From positions 1 to 25,205 of the forward strand of contig CAZIHO010000043.1 in assembly GCA_964538875.1 (NCBI GenBank): 25,205 bases of DNA, read 5' to 3'. Each line of letters begins with the position of its first letter. Position 1 is the stretch's first letter. Source of the stretch: CAZIHO01 sp964538875 (GTDB taxonomy: Bacteria; Pseudomonadota; Gammaproteobacteria; Chromatiales; Chromatiaceae). The notes below the pieces were generated by a model that was given only the letters and a program-made list of their open reading frames with translations, had not been told where the DNA came from and searched no databases. Position numbers and translations under genes: made by a program. Positions 8,443 through 16,185 of this stretch are shown here, one piece after another.

Positions 8443-11265
8443 ATGATCCACCGCCCCCAACTGCTCACCGACCTGCAACGCCTGCTGCCCCTCCTGGAGC
8501 GGGACATCCTGGATTATGGCGCTGGCCAGCCCGGTCTGGAGGCCCAGCTCCAGGCGGAATACCAGGCCGCCCAGGCGGCGAGCCGCACCGCCCTGCACTT
8601 CATCGAGTGGCGCGCCGACCTGGTCACCCAGGCGGCGGCGGCTTGGGTGTTGACCTGCGTGTTCGTGCGCTTTCTGGAAGACAACGGGCTGTTGCCGGAG
8701 CCTTGGCTGGCGGGGCCGGGGGCGCGTCTGCAACACGCCAAGGACCGGGCCACGGTCTATTTCCACGAGCACCCCACCCACGCCGAGCGGGATTACCTGC
8801 TGGCGGTGTTCGCGGCCCTGGAGGGGTTGCCGGCCATGGGCGAGTTGCTGGACCGCCGCCACAACCCCCTGTGGCGGCTGCCCCTGTCAGCGGACGGGGC
8901 CAAGCGGCTGCTGGATTTCTTCCAGCGCATCGACCCGGCCAGCGGGGTGCTGGTGCACGACTTCAGCGACCCGGACTGGGACACCCGCTTCCTCGGCGAC
9001 CTGTACCAGGACCTGTCCGAGGCGGTGCGCAAGCGTTACGCCCTGTTGCAAACCCCGGAATTCGTGGAGTCCTTCATCCTCGACCACAGCCTGACCCCGG
9101 CCCTGGATGCCTTCGGCCTGGCCCAGATGCGGCTCATCGACCCCACTTGTGGCTCCGGCCACTTCCTGCTCGGGGCCTTTGGGCGCCTGTTCGGGGCCTG
9201 GCAGCGGCGCGAACCCGCCACCAACGCCCGGGAGCTGGCCCAGCGCGCCCTGGGGGCGATCTACGGCGTGGACATCAACCCCTACGCGGTGGCCATCGCC
9301 CGCTTCCGGCTGCTGATCGCCGCCATGGCCGCGGCGGGCTCCACCCGTCTGGCCCAGGCCCCGGATTTCCACTTCAACCTGGCGGTGGGGGATTCTTTGC
9401 TGCATGGCCGGCGCTTCGAGTGGTGGTGGGGCAATCAGGGCGACCTGCTGGACGACCCCATCCGCCATGTGTTGGAGGTGGAGGACAAGGCCCTGTTGGC
9501 CCGCATCTTCGGCCGCCAGTACCCCGTGGTGGTGGGTAACCCGCCCTATATCACGGTGAAGGACAAGGCCCTGAACCAGGCCTACCGGGACAAGTACTCG
9601 ACCTGCCACATGAAATATTCCCTGGGCGTGCCCTTCACGGAGCGCTTTTTCGACCTGGCCTTGCCTGGGGAAGCTAACCACCCGGCGGGCTTCGTGGGCC
9701 TGATTACCGCCAACAGCTTCATGAAGCGGGAATTCGGCAAAAAGCTGATCGAGGCCTACCTGCCCCGCAAGGACCTGACCCACGTCATCGACACTTCCGG
9801 GGCCTACATCCCCGGCCACGGCACCCCCACGGTGATCCTGTTCGCCCGAAACCGGCCGCCGGTGGCCGAGTGCCTCCGCGCCGTGTTGGGCATTCGCGGC
9901 GAGCCCAGCACCCCGGACGACCCGGCCCAGGGACTGGTGTGGCGGTCCATCCTGGATCTGCTGGAGCGGCCGGGCAGCGGCAATGAGTTTGTCAGCGTGG
10001 CGGATCAGCCCAGGGCGCTGTATGGGAGCCATCCTTGGAGTTTGGGCGGGGGTGGGGCGGCTGATCTAAAGCAAAAAATTGAATTGGGGCGCAAGATTCT
10101 ACGGTCGGTAGCGGATGCCATTGGTGTAATGGCTGTCACTGGAGAGGACGAGATATTCGCCCGTACCGGGCAGGGCGATTTGACACGGATCGGCATACCT
10201 GATGAGACTCAATTCCCGTTAGTCGTTGGGGAGCTGGTGAGGGATTGGGGCATCGATAAACTGGGGCCAGTGATTTATGAGTATTCACTCGCAGGAGCTT
10301 TTCTTCATCACAATCAGTTGAATCAGTATTTCTGGCCCTATCGGACGGTAATGAAGCCAACGATATATTTTGGCAAAACAAAAGAACAACGCGGTATGCA
10401 CTGGAGGGAGTATGGCGTTGTCGTCAAGGACAAACTCCGCACCCCCCTCTCCATCACCTTTCCCTTCGTCGCCACCCATAACCACTTCGTCCTGGACCGG
10501 GGCGGCAAGGTATTCAACCGTACCGCGCCGGTCATCAAGCTCCCGGCGGGGGCCGGCGAGGCGGAGCACCTGGCCCTNNNNNNNNNNNNNNNNNNNNNNN
10601 NNNNNNNNNNNNNNNNNNNNNNNNNNNNNNNNNNNNNNNNNNNNNNNNNNNNNNNNNNNNNNNNNNNNNNNNNNNNNATCCCTAAGTTCCACGCCTGGCG
10701 GGAGACCTGGGATCTCCAGCGCCGGGAGGACGCCCTCGACGCCCGCGCCGCCCTGGACCCGTCCGACCCCGCCTATCTGCCGGCGGCGGAGGCCCAGGCC
10801 CGCAAGGCCCAGGAGGTGGGCACCATTCCCGTGCCGCCCAAATACGCCAGCACGGACTTTCTCAAGCCTAGTTATTGGTCCCTGCGCGGCAAGCTGGACG
10901 TGCCCAAGGAACGCTTCTTCAGCCTGCCCCAGGTTGAGCGGGACGGCGACGCCACCCAGGTCATCGGCTGGGCGGGCTTGGATCACCTCCAGCGCGCCCA
11001 GGCCATCGCCGCCTGGTATCTGGCCCGCAAGGAGCAAGACGGCTGGGACGGCGCCCGCCTCATGCCGCTGCTGGTGGCCCTGGACGAGCTGATCCCCTGG
11101 CTCAAGCAGTGGCACAACGACCTGGACCCGGAATACGGCGAACGCATGGGCGACTACTACGGGAGCTTTCTGCTGGAGGAACTGCGCCAGCTCGGCGTCC
11201 CCCGGGACAGCCTGCCCGGCTGGCGCCCCACCGCCACCACCCGGGGCCGCCGCCGGGGCCATTAG
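8443..11265 (+). CDS. pglX: BREX-2 DNA adenine methyltransferase PglX (interrupted by a scaffold gap)
   Basis: This is the N6-adenine DNA methyltransferase of BREX type 2, which marks host DNA. Before the gap it encodes about 711 residues. The AdoMet-binding motif I, DPTCGSGHFLLG, is at 233-244; GVDINPYAVAIA follows at about 275-286; and the catalytic motif IV NPPY is at 366-369. After the gap a C-terminal domain of about 195 residues remains, beginning IPKFHAWRETWDLQ and including KPSYWSLRGKLDVPKERF, typical of PglX. Only about 906 residues are visible, against roughly 1200 in the family, so the gap probably hides a few hundred residues rather than 33. The ATG at 8443 gives the usual family start (MIHRPQLLTDLQ). 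The ribosome-binding site is weak. Base composition falls sharply from about 10020 to 10440, in the presumed target-recognition region. It is separated from pglW by the antisense cargo and from pglY by toxin-antitoxin genes. Confidence 0.92.
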   Translation: MIHRPQLLTDLQRLLPLLERDILDYGAGQPGLEAQLQAEYQAAQAASRTALHFIEWRADLVTQAAAAWVLTCVFVRFLEDNGLLPEPWLAGPGARLQHAKDRATVYFHEHPTHAERDYLLAVFAALEGLPAMGELLDRRHNPLWRLPLSADGAKRLLDFFQRIDPASGVLVHDFSDPDWDTRFLGDLYQDLSEAVRKRYALLQTPEFVESFILDHSLTPALDAFGLAQMRLIDPTCGSGHFLLGAFGRLFGAWQRREPATNARELAQRALGAIYGVDINPYAVAIARFRLLIAAMAAAGSTRLAQAPDFHFNLAVGDSLLHGRRFEWWWGNQGDLLDDPIRHVLEVEDKALLARIFGRQYPVVVGNPPYITVKDKALNQAYRDKYSTCHMKYSLGVPFTERFFDLALPGEANHPAGFVGLITANSFMKREFGKKLIEAYLPRKDLTHVIDTSGAYIPGHGTPTVILFARNRPPVAECLRAVLGIRGEPSTPDDPAQGLVWRSILDLLERPGSGNEFVSVADQPRALYGSHPWSLGGGGAADLKQKIELGRKILRSVADAIGVMAVTGEDEIFARTGQGDLTRIGIPDETQFPLVVGELVRDWGIDKLGPVIYEYSLAGAFLHHNQLNQYFWPYRTVMKPTIYFGKTKEQRGMHWREYGVVVKDKLRTPLSITFPFVATHNHFVLDRGGKVFNRTAPVIKLPAGAGEAEHLAXXXXXXXXXXXXXXXXXXXXXXXXXXXXXXXXXXIPKFHAWRETWDLQRREDALDARAALDPSDPAYLPAAEAQARKAQEVGTIPVPPKYASTDFLKPSYWSLRGKLDVPKERFFSLPQVERDGDATQVIGWAGLDHLQRAQAIAAWYLARKEQDGWDGARLMPLLVALDELIPWLKQWHNDLDPEYGERMGDYYGSFLLEELRQLGVPRDSLPGWRPTATTRGRRRGH
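10578..10677. other. Scaffold gap (100 N) inside pglX
   Basis: Exactly 100 N, the conventional placeholder for a gap of unknown size. Coding in the same family resumes at 10678 in the frame compatible with 100 bases. However, the missing family segment (target-recognition and linker region, followed by the C-terminal domain) argues for a much larger true gap. Confidence 0.95.
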
Positions 11266-11330
11266 GATGAGCAGCAAAGGCGCGGGGCCGGTAAGGCGCG
11301 CCAATCTCGACTGAGGTTGCACAGAGGGCG

Positions 11331-11364
11331 TGGTGATATCAACCGCTGTGCTATGCTATCACCA
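11331..11364. promoter_or_regulatory. Inverted-repeat operator upstream of the FitAB-like module
   Basis: TGGTGATA (11331-11338) and TATCACCA (11357-11364) are perfect inverted repeats. Within them, TGATATCA (11334-11341) and TGCTATCA (11354-11361) are separated by 12 bases. TGCTATCA is, from memory, the half-site described for the Neisseria FitAB operator. The site is 28 bases ahead of the antitoxin ATG, where an autoregulatory operator is expected. A TATGCT at 11352-11357 could be the -10 box inside the operator. Confidence 0.6.
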
Positions 11365-11392
11365 CAACCCATTCCCCATGGAGTACCCTCCT

Positions 11393-11632
11393 ATGCCTGC
11401 CGTCACTGTCCGCAATCTGTCCCCTGAGACCCATCGCGCCCTCAAACAGCGGGCGGCGGCCCATGGACGCAGCACCGAGGCGGAGATCCGGGCCATCTTG
11501 GAGGAGGCGGTCGCCCCGGCGACGCGGGTCCGGATCGGGTCGGCCCTGGCCGCGTTCGGCCAACGCTACGGCGGGATCGACCTGGATATCACCCGCGACC
11601 AGACAGCGCCAGAGCCCGCGGATTTCGCATGA
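11393..11632 (+). CDS. FitA-like ribbon-helix-helix antitoxin
   Basis: This 79-residue protein begins MPAVTVRNLSPETHRALKQRA, the ribbon-helix-helix DNA-binding fold of FitA/VapB antitoxins: strand VTVRNL, then two helices with GRSTEAEIRAILEEA. The C-terminal 30 residues would wrap the toxin. The ATG at 11393 was chosen because GGAG at 11380-11383 lies 9 bases upstream and the family starts here. An upstream GTG at 11330 would place the operator inside the gene. The stop overlaps the toxin start as ATGA. It should bind the FitB-like toxin and repress its own operon through the inverted repeat upstream. It lies between pglX and pglY and is not a BREX component. Confidence 0.9.
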   Translation: MPAVTVRNLSPETHRALKQRAAAHGRSTEAEIRAILEEAVAPATRVRIGSALAAFGQRYGGIDLDITRDQTAPEPADFA

Positions 11633-12048
11633 TCCTGTTGGATACCAACGTCGTCTCGGAGCCGATGCGGCCCCTGGGCCATCCGGCGGTACAGGCTTGG
11701 CTGGACCGGCAGGCCGCCGAGACCTTGTTCATCACCACCACCAGCCTTGCGGAACTGCTGCTGGGCGTGGAATTGCTCCCGGACGGCAAGCGCAAGGAAG
11801 GGTTGGCCGCCGCCTTGCGCGAACTCCTGGCCGAGCTGTTCGGCGCCCGCATATTGCCCTTCGACCGGGCGGCGGCGGAGGAGTACGCCCGCCTCCTGGG
11901 CCGTGCCCGAAGCGCCGGTCACGCCATCTCGATGGCCGATGGACAGATCGCCGCCATTGCGGCGACCCAGGGGTTCACGGTGGCGACGCGCGACACCGCA
12001 CCCTTCGTTGCGGTGGGCGTGCCGGTGATCGACCCTTGGGCCGAGTGA
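11629..12048 (+). CDS. FitB-like PIN-domain toxin
   Basis: This 139-residue PIN-domain protein of the VapC/FitB family is a Mg-dependent ribonuclease toxin. The four acidic active-site residues are in place: D5 in LLDTNVVSE, E42 in SLAELLLG, D104 in SMADGQIAA and D122 in ATRDTAPF. The C-terminal VPVIDPW is typical of FitB. The start ATG overlaps the antitoxin stop by four bases (ATGA), the usual coupling for these modules. It is intact, so it could stabilise the surrounding BREX locus by addiction. The specific RNA target cannot be read from sequence. Confidence 0.92.
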   Translation: MILLDTNVVSEPMRPLGHPAVQAWLDRQAAETLFITTTSLAELLLGVELLPDGKRKEGLAAALRELLAELFGARILPFDRAAAEEYARLLGRARSAGHAISMADGQIAAIAATQGFTVATRDTAPFVAVGVPVIDPWAE

Positions 12049-12115
12049 CCTGGCGGCCGTTGCCGAGCCGGTAACGGTGTAGTAACGTGCCTACTTAGAC
12101 TTAGGAGCGCCCCCC

Positions 12116-12252
12116 ATGACCATCACCACCATGACCAGCCGGGAATTCAACCAGCACGCCAGCGAAGCCAAGAAGGCGGCCCGCGAGGGGCCTGTGTTCA
12201 TCACCGACCGGGGCCGGCCCGCCCATGTGCTGCTGAGCATCGAGGAATACCG
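12116..12252 (+). CDS. Phd/YefM-type antitoxin, N-terminal part (cut by a gap)
   Basis: The visible 45 residues, including MTSREFNQHASEAKKAA, GPVFITDRGRPAHVLLS and IEEY, are the DNA-binding N-terminus of a Phd/YefM-family antitoxin. These are usually about 75-90 residues, so roughly half is in the gap. AGGAG at 12103-12107, 8 bases before ATG 12116, supports the start. A second ATG lies at 12131. It would neutralise the PIN toxin whose C-terminus appears after the gap. The two fragments happen to be in the same frame across the arbitrary 100-N gap, but they are separate proteins. Confidence 0.85.
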
Positions 12253-12352
12253 NNNNNNNNNNNNNNNNNNNNNNNNNNNNNNNNNNNNNNNNNNNNNNNN
12301 NNNNNNNNNNNNNNNNNNNNNNNNNNNNNNNNNNNNNNNNNNNNNNNNNNNN
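12253..12352. other. Scaffold gap (100 N) between antitoxin and toxin fragments
   Basis: Exactly 100 N. The missing DNA should encode about 35-40 antitoxin residues and about 110-120 residues of a PIN toxin, so the real gap is probably nearer 450 bases. This is an estimate from usual family sizes. Confidence 0.9.
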
Positions 12353-12421
12353 GTAGTGACTCGCAACGTCGCGGACTTTGCCCCCACCGGCGTGCCCCTG
12401 TTCAACCCCTGGGGGGCCTGA
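12353..12421 (+). CDS. PIN-domain toxin, C-terminal fragment (cut by a gap)
   Basis: The last 22 residues, VVTRNVADFAPTGVPLFNPW plus GA, match the end of VapC/FitB-type PIN toxins: the fourth acidic residue region TRNVADF, then the G-V-P-L-x-N-P-W ending. The FitB-like toxin 370 bases upstream ends comparably (ATRDTAPF then VPVIDPW), so these are two related but distinct modules. The start and three acidic residues lie in the gap. The antitoxin partner is Phd-like rather than FitA-like. Whether the toxin is intact cannot be judged. Confidence 0.75.
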   Translation, partial: VVTRNVADFAPTGVPLFNPWGA

Positions 12422-12460
12422 CCCGTCCCCGGTTTCTCGCATCTTCCAAGGATTAGGCCC

Positions 12461-15400
12461 ATGACCCTGATAAAAGATCTCATCCCCATCCCGGAGCAGG
12501 TGCAGCGCGGCGATTTCGTGCTGAACCTGGCCAGCGGCGTGGAGCAGGCGGAGCAGACCCTGCGGGATTATGTGGTGACGCCCCAGTTGGCCCGCTGCTT
12601 CGACGACGCCCTGCGCTTGATCAAGAGCGCGGTAACCGCGACTCAGGTCCGCAACAAGGGGGCCTACCTGGACGGCAGCTTCGGTAGCGGCAAGTCCCAT
12701 TTCATGGCGGTGCTGCACCTGCTGTTGCAGGGCAACAGGGCCGCCCGGGCGATAACGGAACTGGGTGGCGCCGTCCGGAAACACGACGACTGGATGCAGA
12801 GCAAGAATTGCCTGCTGGTGCCCTATCACATGATCGGTGCCGAGTCGGTGGAGGCCGGGGTGTTGGGGGGCTATGCCCGGCATATCCGTAAGCTCCATCC
12901 GGAGGCACCGGTGCCGGGCTTCTATCTCAGCGGCCGGTTGTTCGATAACGCCCGCCAGTTGCGGGCCCAGATGGGGGACGAGGCCTTCTTCGCCGGATTG
13001 AGGCGCTCCGTCTCGGGCGGTGCCGACGGTTGGGGCGATGTGGAATCGGGGTGGGATGCGGCCGACTTCGACGCTGTGGTTGCAGGACGGGTGGCCAAGG
13101 AGGACCGGGATCACCTGGTGGGGGACCTGGTCGCCAGCTACTTCAGCTCGTTCCAGGACCTGGCCAACACCACCCAGGGGGGGTACCTGGAGTTCGACGA
13201 GGGCCTGGCCGTCCTCTGCCGGCATGCCAAGGATCTGGGCTACGACGCGGTGATCCTGTTTCTCGACGAGCTGATCCTCTGGTTGGCCAGTCGTCTGTCG
13301 GACCCGGATTTCATCCATAAGGCGATCGAGAAGGTGGTCAAGCTGGTGGAGACCGGCATCCCCCGTAGCCTGCCGATGGTCAGCTTCATTGCCCGTCAGC
13401 GGGACCTGCGGGAATTCGTGGGGGANNNNNNNNNNNNNNNNNNNNNNNNNNNNNNNNNNNNNNNNNNNNNNNNNNNNNNNNNNNNNNNNNNNNNNNNNNN
13501 NNNNNNNNNNNNNNNNNNNNNNNNNACAGCCTCAAGTATTGGGAGGGACGGTTCCACACCATCACCCTGGAGGACCGCAACCTCCCGGTGATCGCGCAAA
13601 AGCGCTTGCTGCAACCCCGGGACGCCGCCGCCCGTCAGGCCCTGGACGATGCCTTTTCCCAGACCGAGCGGATGCGGGAGGAGGCTTTCGCCGTGCTGCT
13701 CACCAGCCAGGGCGACCGGGAGATGTTCCTGCAGGTCTACCCCTTCAGCCCGGCCCTGATGCAGGCCCTGGTGGCCTTGTCCTCGGCCCTGCAACGGGAG
13801 CGCACCGCCCTTAAGGTGATGTTGATGCTGCTGGTGAGCCAGCGGGACCGCTTGACCCTGGGACAACTGATCCCGGTGGGGGATCTGTACGACGTCATCG
13901 CCTCCGAGGCAGAGCCCTTCTCGGAGCAGATGCGCACCCACTTCGACAATGCCCGCAACCTGCTGGAGCGCAAGCTGGTCCCGGTGTTGGAGCGCGAGCA
14001 TGGGGTGATCGCCAGGGAGCTGGAGACCTTAGGCGAGTCGGACCCGGCCAAGCGCAACTTTCTCAATGACCTGCGGCTGCTGAAGACCCTGCTGCTGGCA
14101 GCCTTGGCGCCGGAAGTGGAGGCCCTGAAGCAGCTCACCGCCGGTAAGCTGGCGGCCCTCAACCACGGCACCATCCGCGCCCCCATCCCGGGCCGGGAGG
14201 CCCAGACGGTACTGACCAAATGCCGCAAATGGGCCGGACAGGTGGGGGAGATCAAGATCAGTGACGATCAGAATCCGGTGATTGGGGTGCAGCTCAGCGG
14301 GGTGGACACCGAGAGCATCATCGAGCAGGCCCGCATCGTCGATAACCCAGGCAACCGGCGGCGCATGATCCGGGAGTTGGTATTCGACGCTTTCGGCATC
14401 GAGGATTCCAACCAGTTGTTCGTGGATCACGAGCTGCTGTGGCGGGGTACCCGGCGGCGCGTGGAGGTGCTGTTCCAGAATATCCGCGAGATCACGGACA
14501 TGACCACCTTCGAGGCCCGGGGCGACGACTGGAAGCTGATCGTCGACTTCCCCTTCGACGAGGGTAATCACTCGCCCAGCGACGACCGGGCCCGGATTCA
14601 GGACTTCGAGGACGAGGGCCGGCAAAGCCGCACCCTGTGCTGGCTGCCCTATTTCTTCAGCCGGGAGGCCCAGGCCAGCCTGGCGAAGCTGGTGATCTTG
14701 GAGGACATCCTTAAGAGCGATGAGCGCTACAACGGTTACAGCCGTCACCTCACCGCGGTGGACAAACAGGCGGCCCGGACCCTGCTCGAAAATCAGCGCA
14801 GTCAACTACGCCAACAGATCCGCAATTACCTGGAAGGGGCCTACGGGGTCAGCGCCGGTATACCCGGGTCCCTGGACGACAGCGTGGAGTTGGAGAGCCA
14901 GGTAAGGTCCTTGGACCCCAGCTTCACCCCCCGTCTGCCGGTGGGGGCCAGCATGAAGCACGCCTTCCATCAGTTGGTCGGCCAGGCCCTGGCCCATCAG
15001 TTCCCCGAGCACCCGGAATTCGAGACCGAGGTGCGCCTCGGCGAACTGGGCAAGGTATTCGAGGTGCTGCGCCGGGCGGTTCACACCGAGCATGGACGGG
15101 TGGATGTGGATCAACCCCTGCGCCAGTCCCTGCGCCAGATTGCCCAGCCCCTGGGGCTAGGGACCATGCACGAGCGCCACTTTCTCTACAGCGATGATTG
15201 GTTCCGGCACTTCCAGCGGGAGTTGGCCACTGGTACCGGGTCCGTTACGGTGCAGCGGCTGCGGGAGATCACGGACCGGCCCCAGCCCAGGGGTCTGCCG
15301 GATCACATCCAGAATCTGCTCATCATGGTCTTTGCCGAGCACGGCCAATACGCTTTCACCCTACACGGCGGTTTGGTGGATCCGACCCTCAAGGACATCA

Positions 15401-16185
15401 ACGATGACCTGGTGCTGGTGCGCCAGGAAATGGCCGACCCCCAGGATTGGCAGCAGGCCCTGCGCCACGCCGCCGAGTTGTTTGGGGATAGCTTGCCCAA
15501 TCAGATGCGGACCGCCAATAACCAGAAGCTATTGCAGGATCGAGTCACGAAGGCAGTGGCGGATAGCCGGGAGCCGAGCCGTGACTTGCGCCAGGCACTC
15601 CATGACCGGCTGGGCCAATTGCGGTTATCCACCTCTTGTCAGCGGATGGCGAATGCGGACCTGGCGGTCCAGGTTCTCGACGGGTTGCAAGGCAAGGAGG
15701 GGGCAGAGCTGGTCAAGGCCCTGGCGGCGGTGACGGCCCACAGCAGCATGGCGGCCTTGGGCAGCAGCATCGCCGGGGCGGTAGCCGTGGCCCGAGCCCT
15801 GGGGGAGGATACCAATTGGCGATTGCTGGAAAGCGCCTGGGGTGGCGGCAGTGCGGAAGGGGCGGCGATCCGTAACCGGGTGTGCGAGGCACTCCAGGCA
15901 GACAACCTGGTGACGTCCCTGCCGGAGGCCCTGAAACGGGCGGAACGGGAGGCGACCGACGTCGTTACCGGGCCCAAGAAAACCCCGGTGCCCCCGCCGC
16001 CCGAACCCCCTCAGCCGCCTCCACCACCTCCGGGCAAAGTGGTGGTAAAGAGCGGCGCGAGGCACGGGGTGTCAGCCGCAGAGGCCAAGACCCTGTTGAC
16101 CGAGATCCAGACCGCCCTGGGGGATGGGGCCGGCAAGACCCTCAACCTGACCTATGAAATCTTGTCTGAGGCAACAGGACCATGA
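12461..16185 (+). CDS. pglY: BREX-2 ATPase PglY (interrupted by a scaffold gap)
   Basis: This is the large P-loop ATPase of BREX type 2, the counterpart of BrxC. The first 321 residues contain Walker A GSFGSGKS (72-79) and Walker B AVILFLDE (263-270), ending at ARQRDLREFVG before the gap. After the gap, coding resumes at once in a different frame (SLKYWEGRFHTITLEDRNLP from 13528) and runs about 885 residues to the stop at 16183-16185. The frame change comes from the arbitrary gap length and not from a mutation. The visible total is about 1206 residues, against roughly 1200-1300 in the family, so little is missing. A proline-rich linker (about 15988-16035) precedes the last 50 residues, probably a flexible tether. 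The stop overlaps the pglZ start as ATGA. PglY is thought to work with PglZ in recognising or processing foreign DNA. Confidence 0.92.
13426..13525. other. Scaffold gap (100 N) inside pglY
   Basis: Exactly 100 N. For a continuous pglY reading frame, the true length must leave remainder 2 on division by 3, so it is not 100. The flanking peptides are normally only a few tens of residues apart, so the real gap is likely short. Confidence 0.95.

Noticed and set aside
8607..9539. 310-codon frame on the + strand inside pglX
   Set aside because: Glycine/proline/arginine-rich translation of an alternative frame of pglX, which has the conserved methyltransferase motifs.
11330..11632. GTG start at 11330 for the FitA-like antitoxin
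   Set aside because: It would put the operator inside the coding region; ATG 11393 has a ribosome-binding site and the family start.
12116..12421. A single antitoxin-toxin fusion protein of about 101 residues
   Set aside because: The frame runs through 100 N of arbitrary length; the two ends belong to different families (Phd antitoxin and PIN toxin).
12461..16185. Frameshift or split of pglY into two genes
   Set aside because: The frame change falls exactly at the scaffold gap, and coding similarity to PglY runs to both gap edges.
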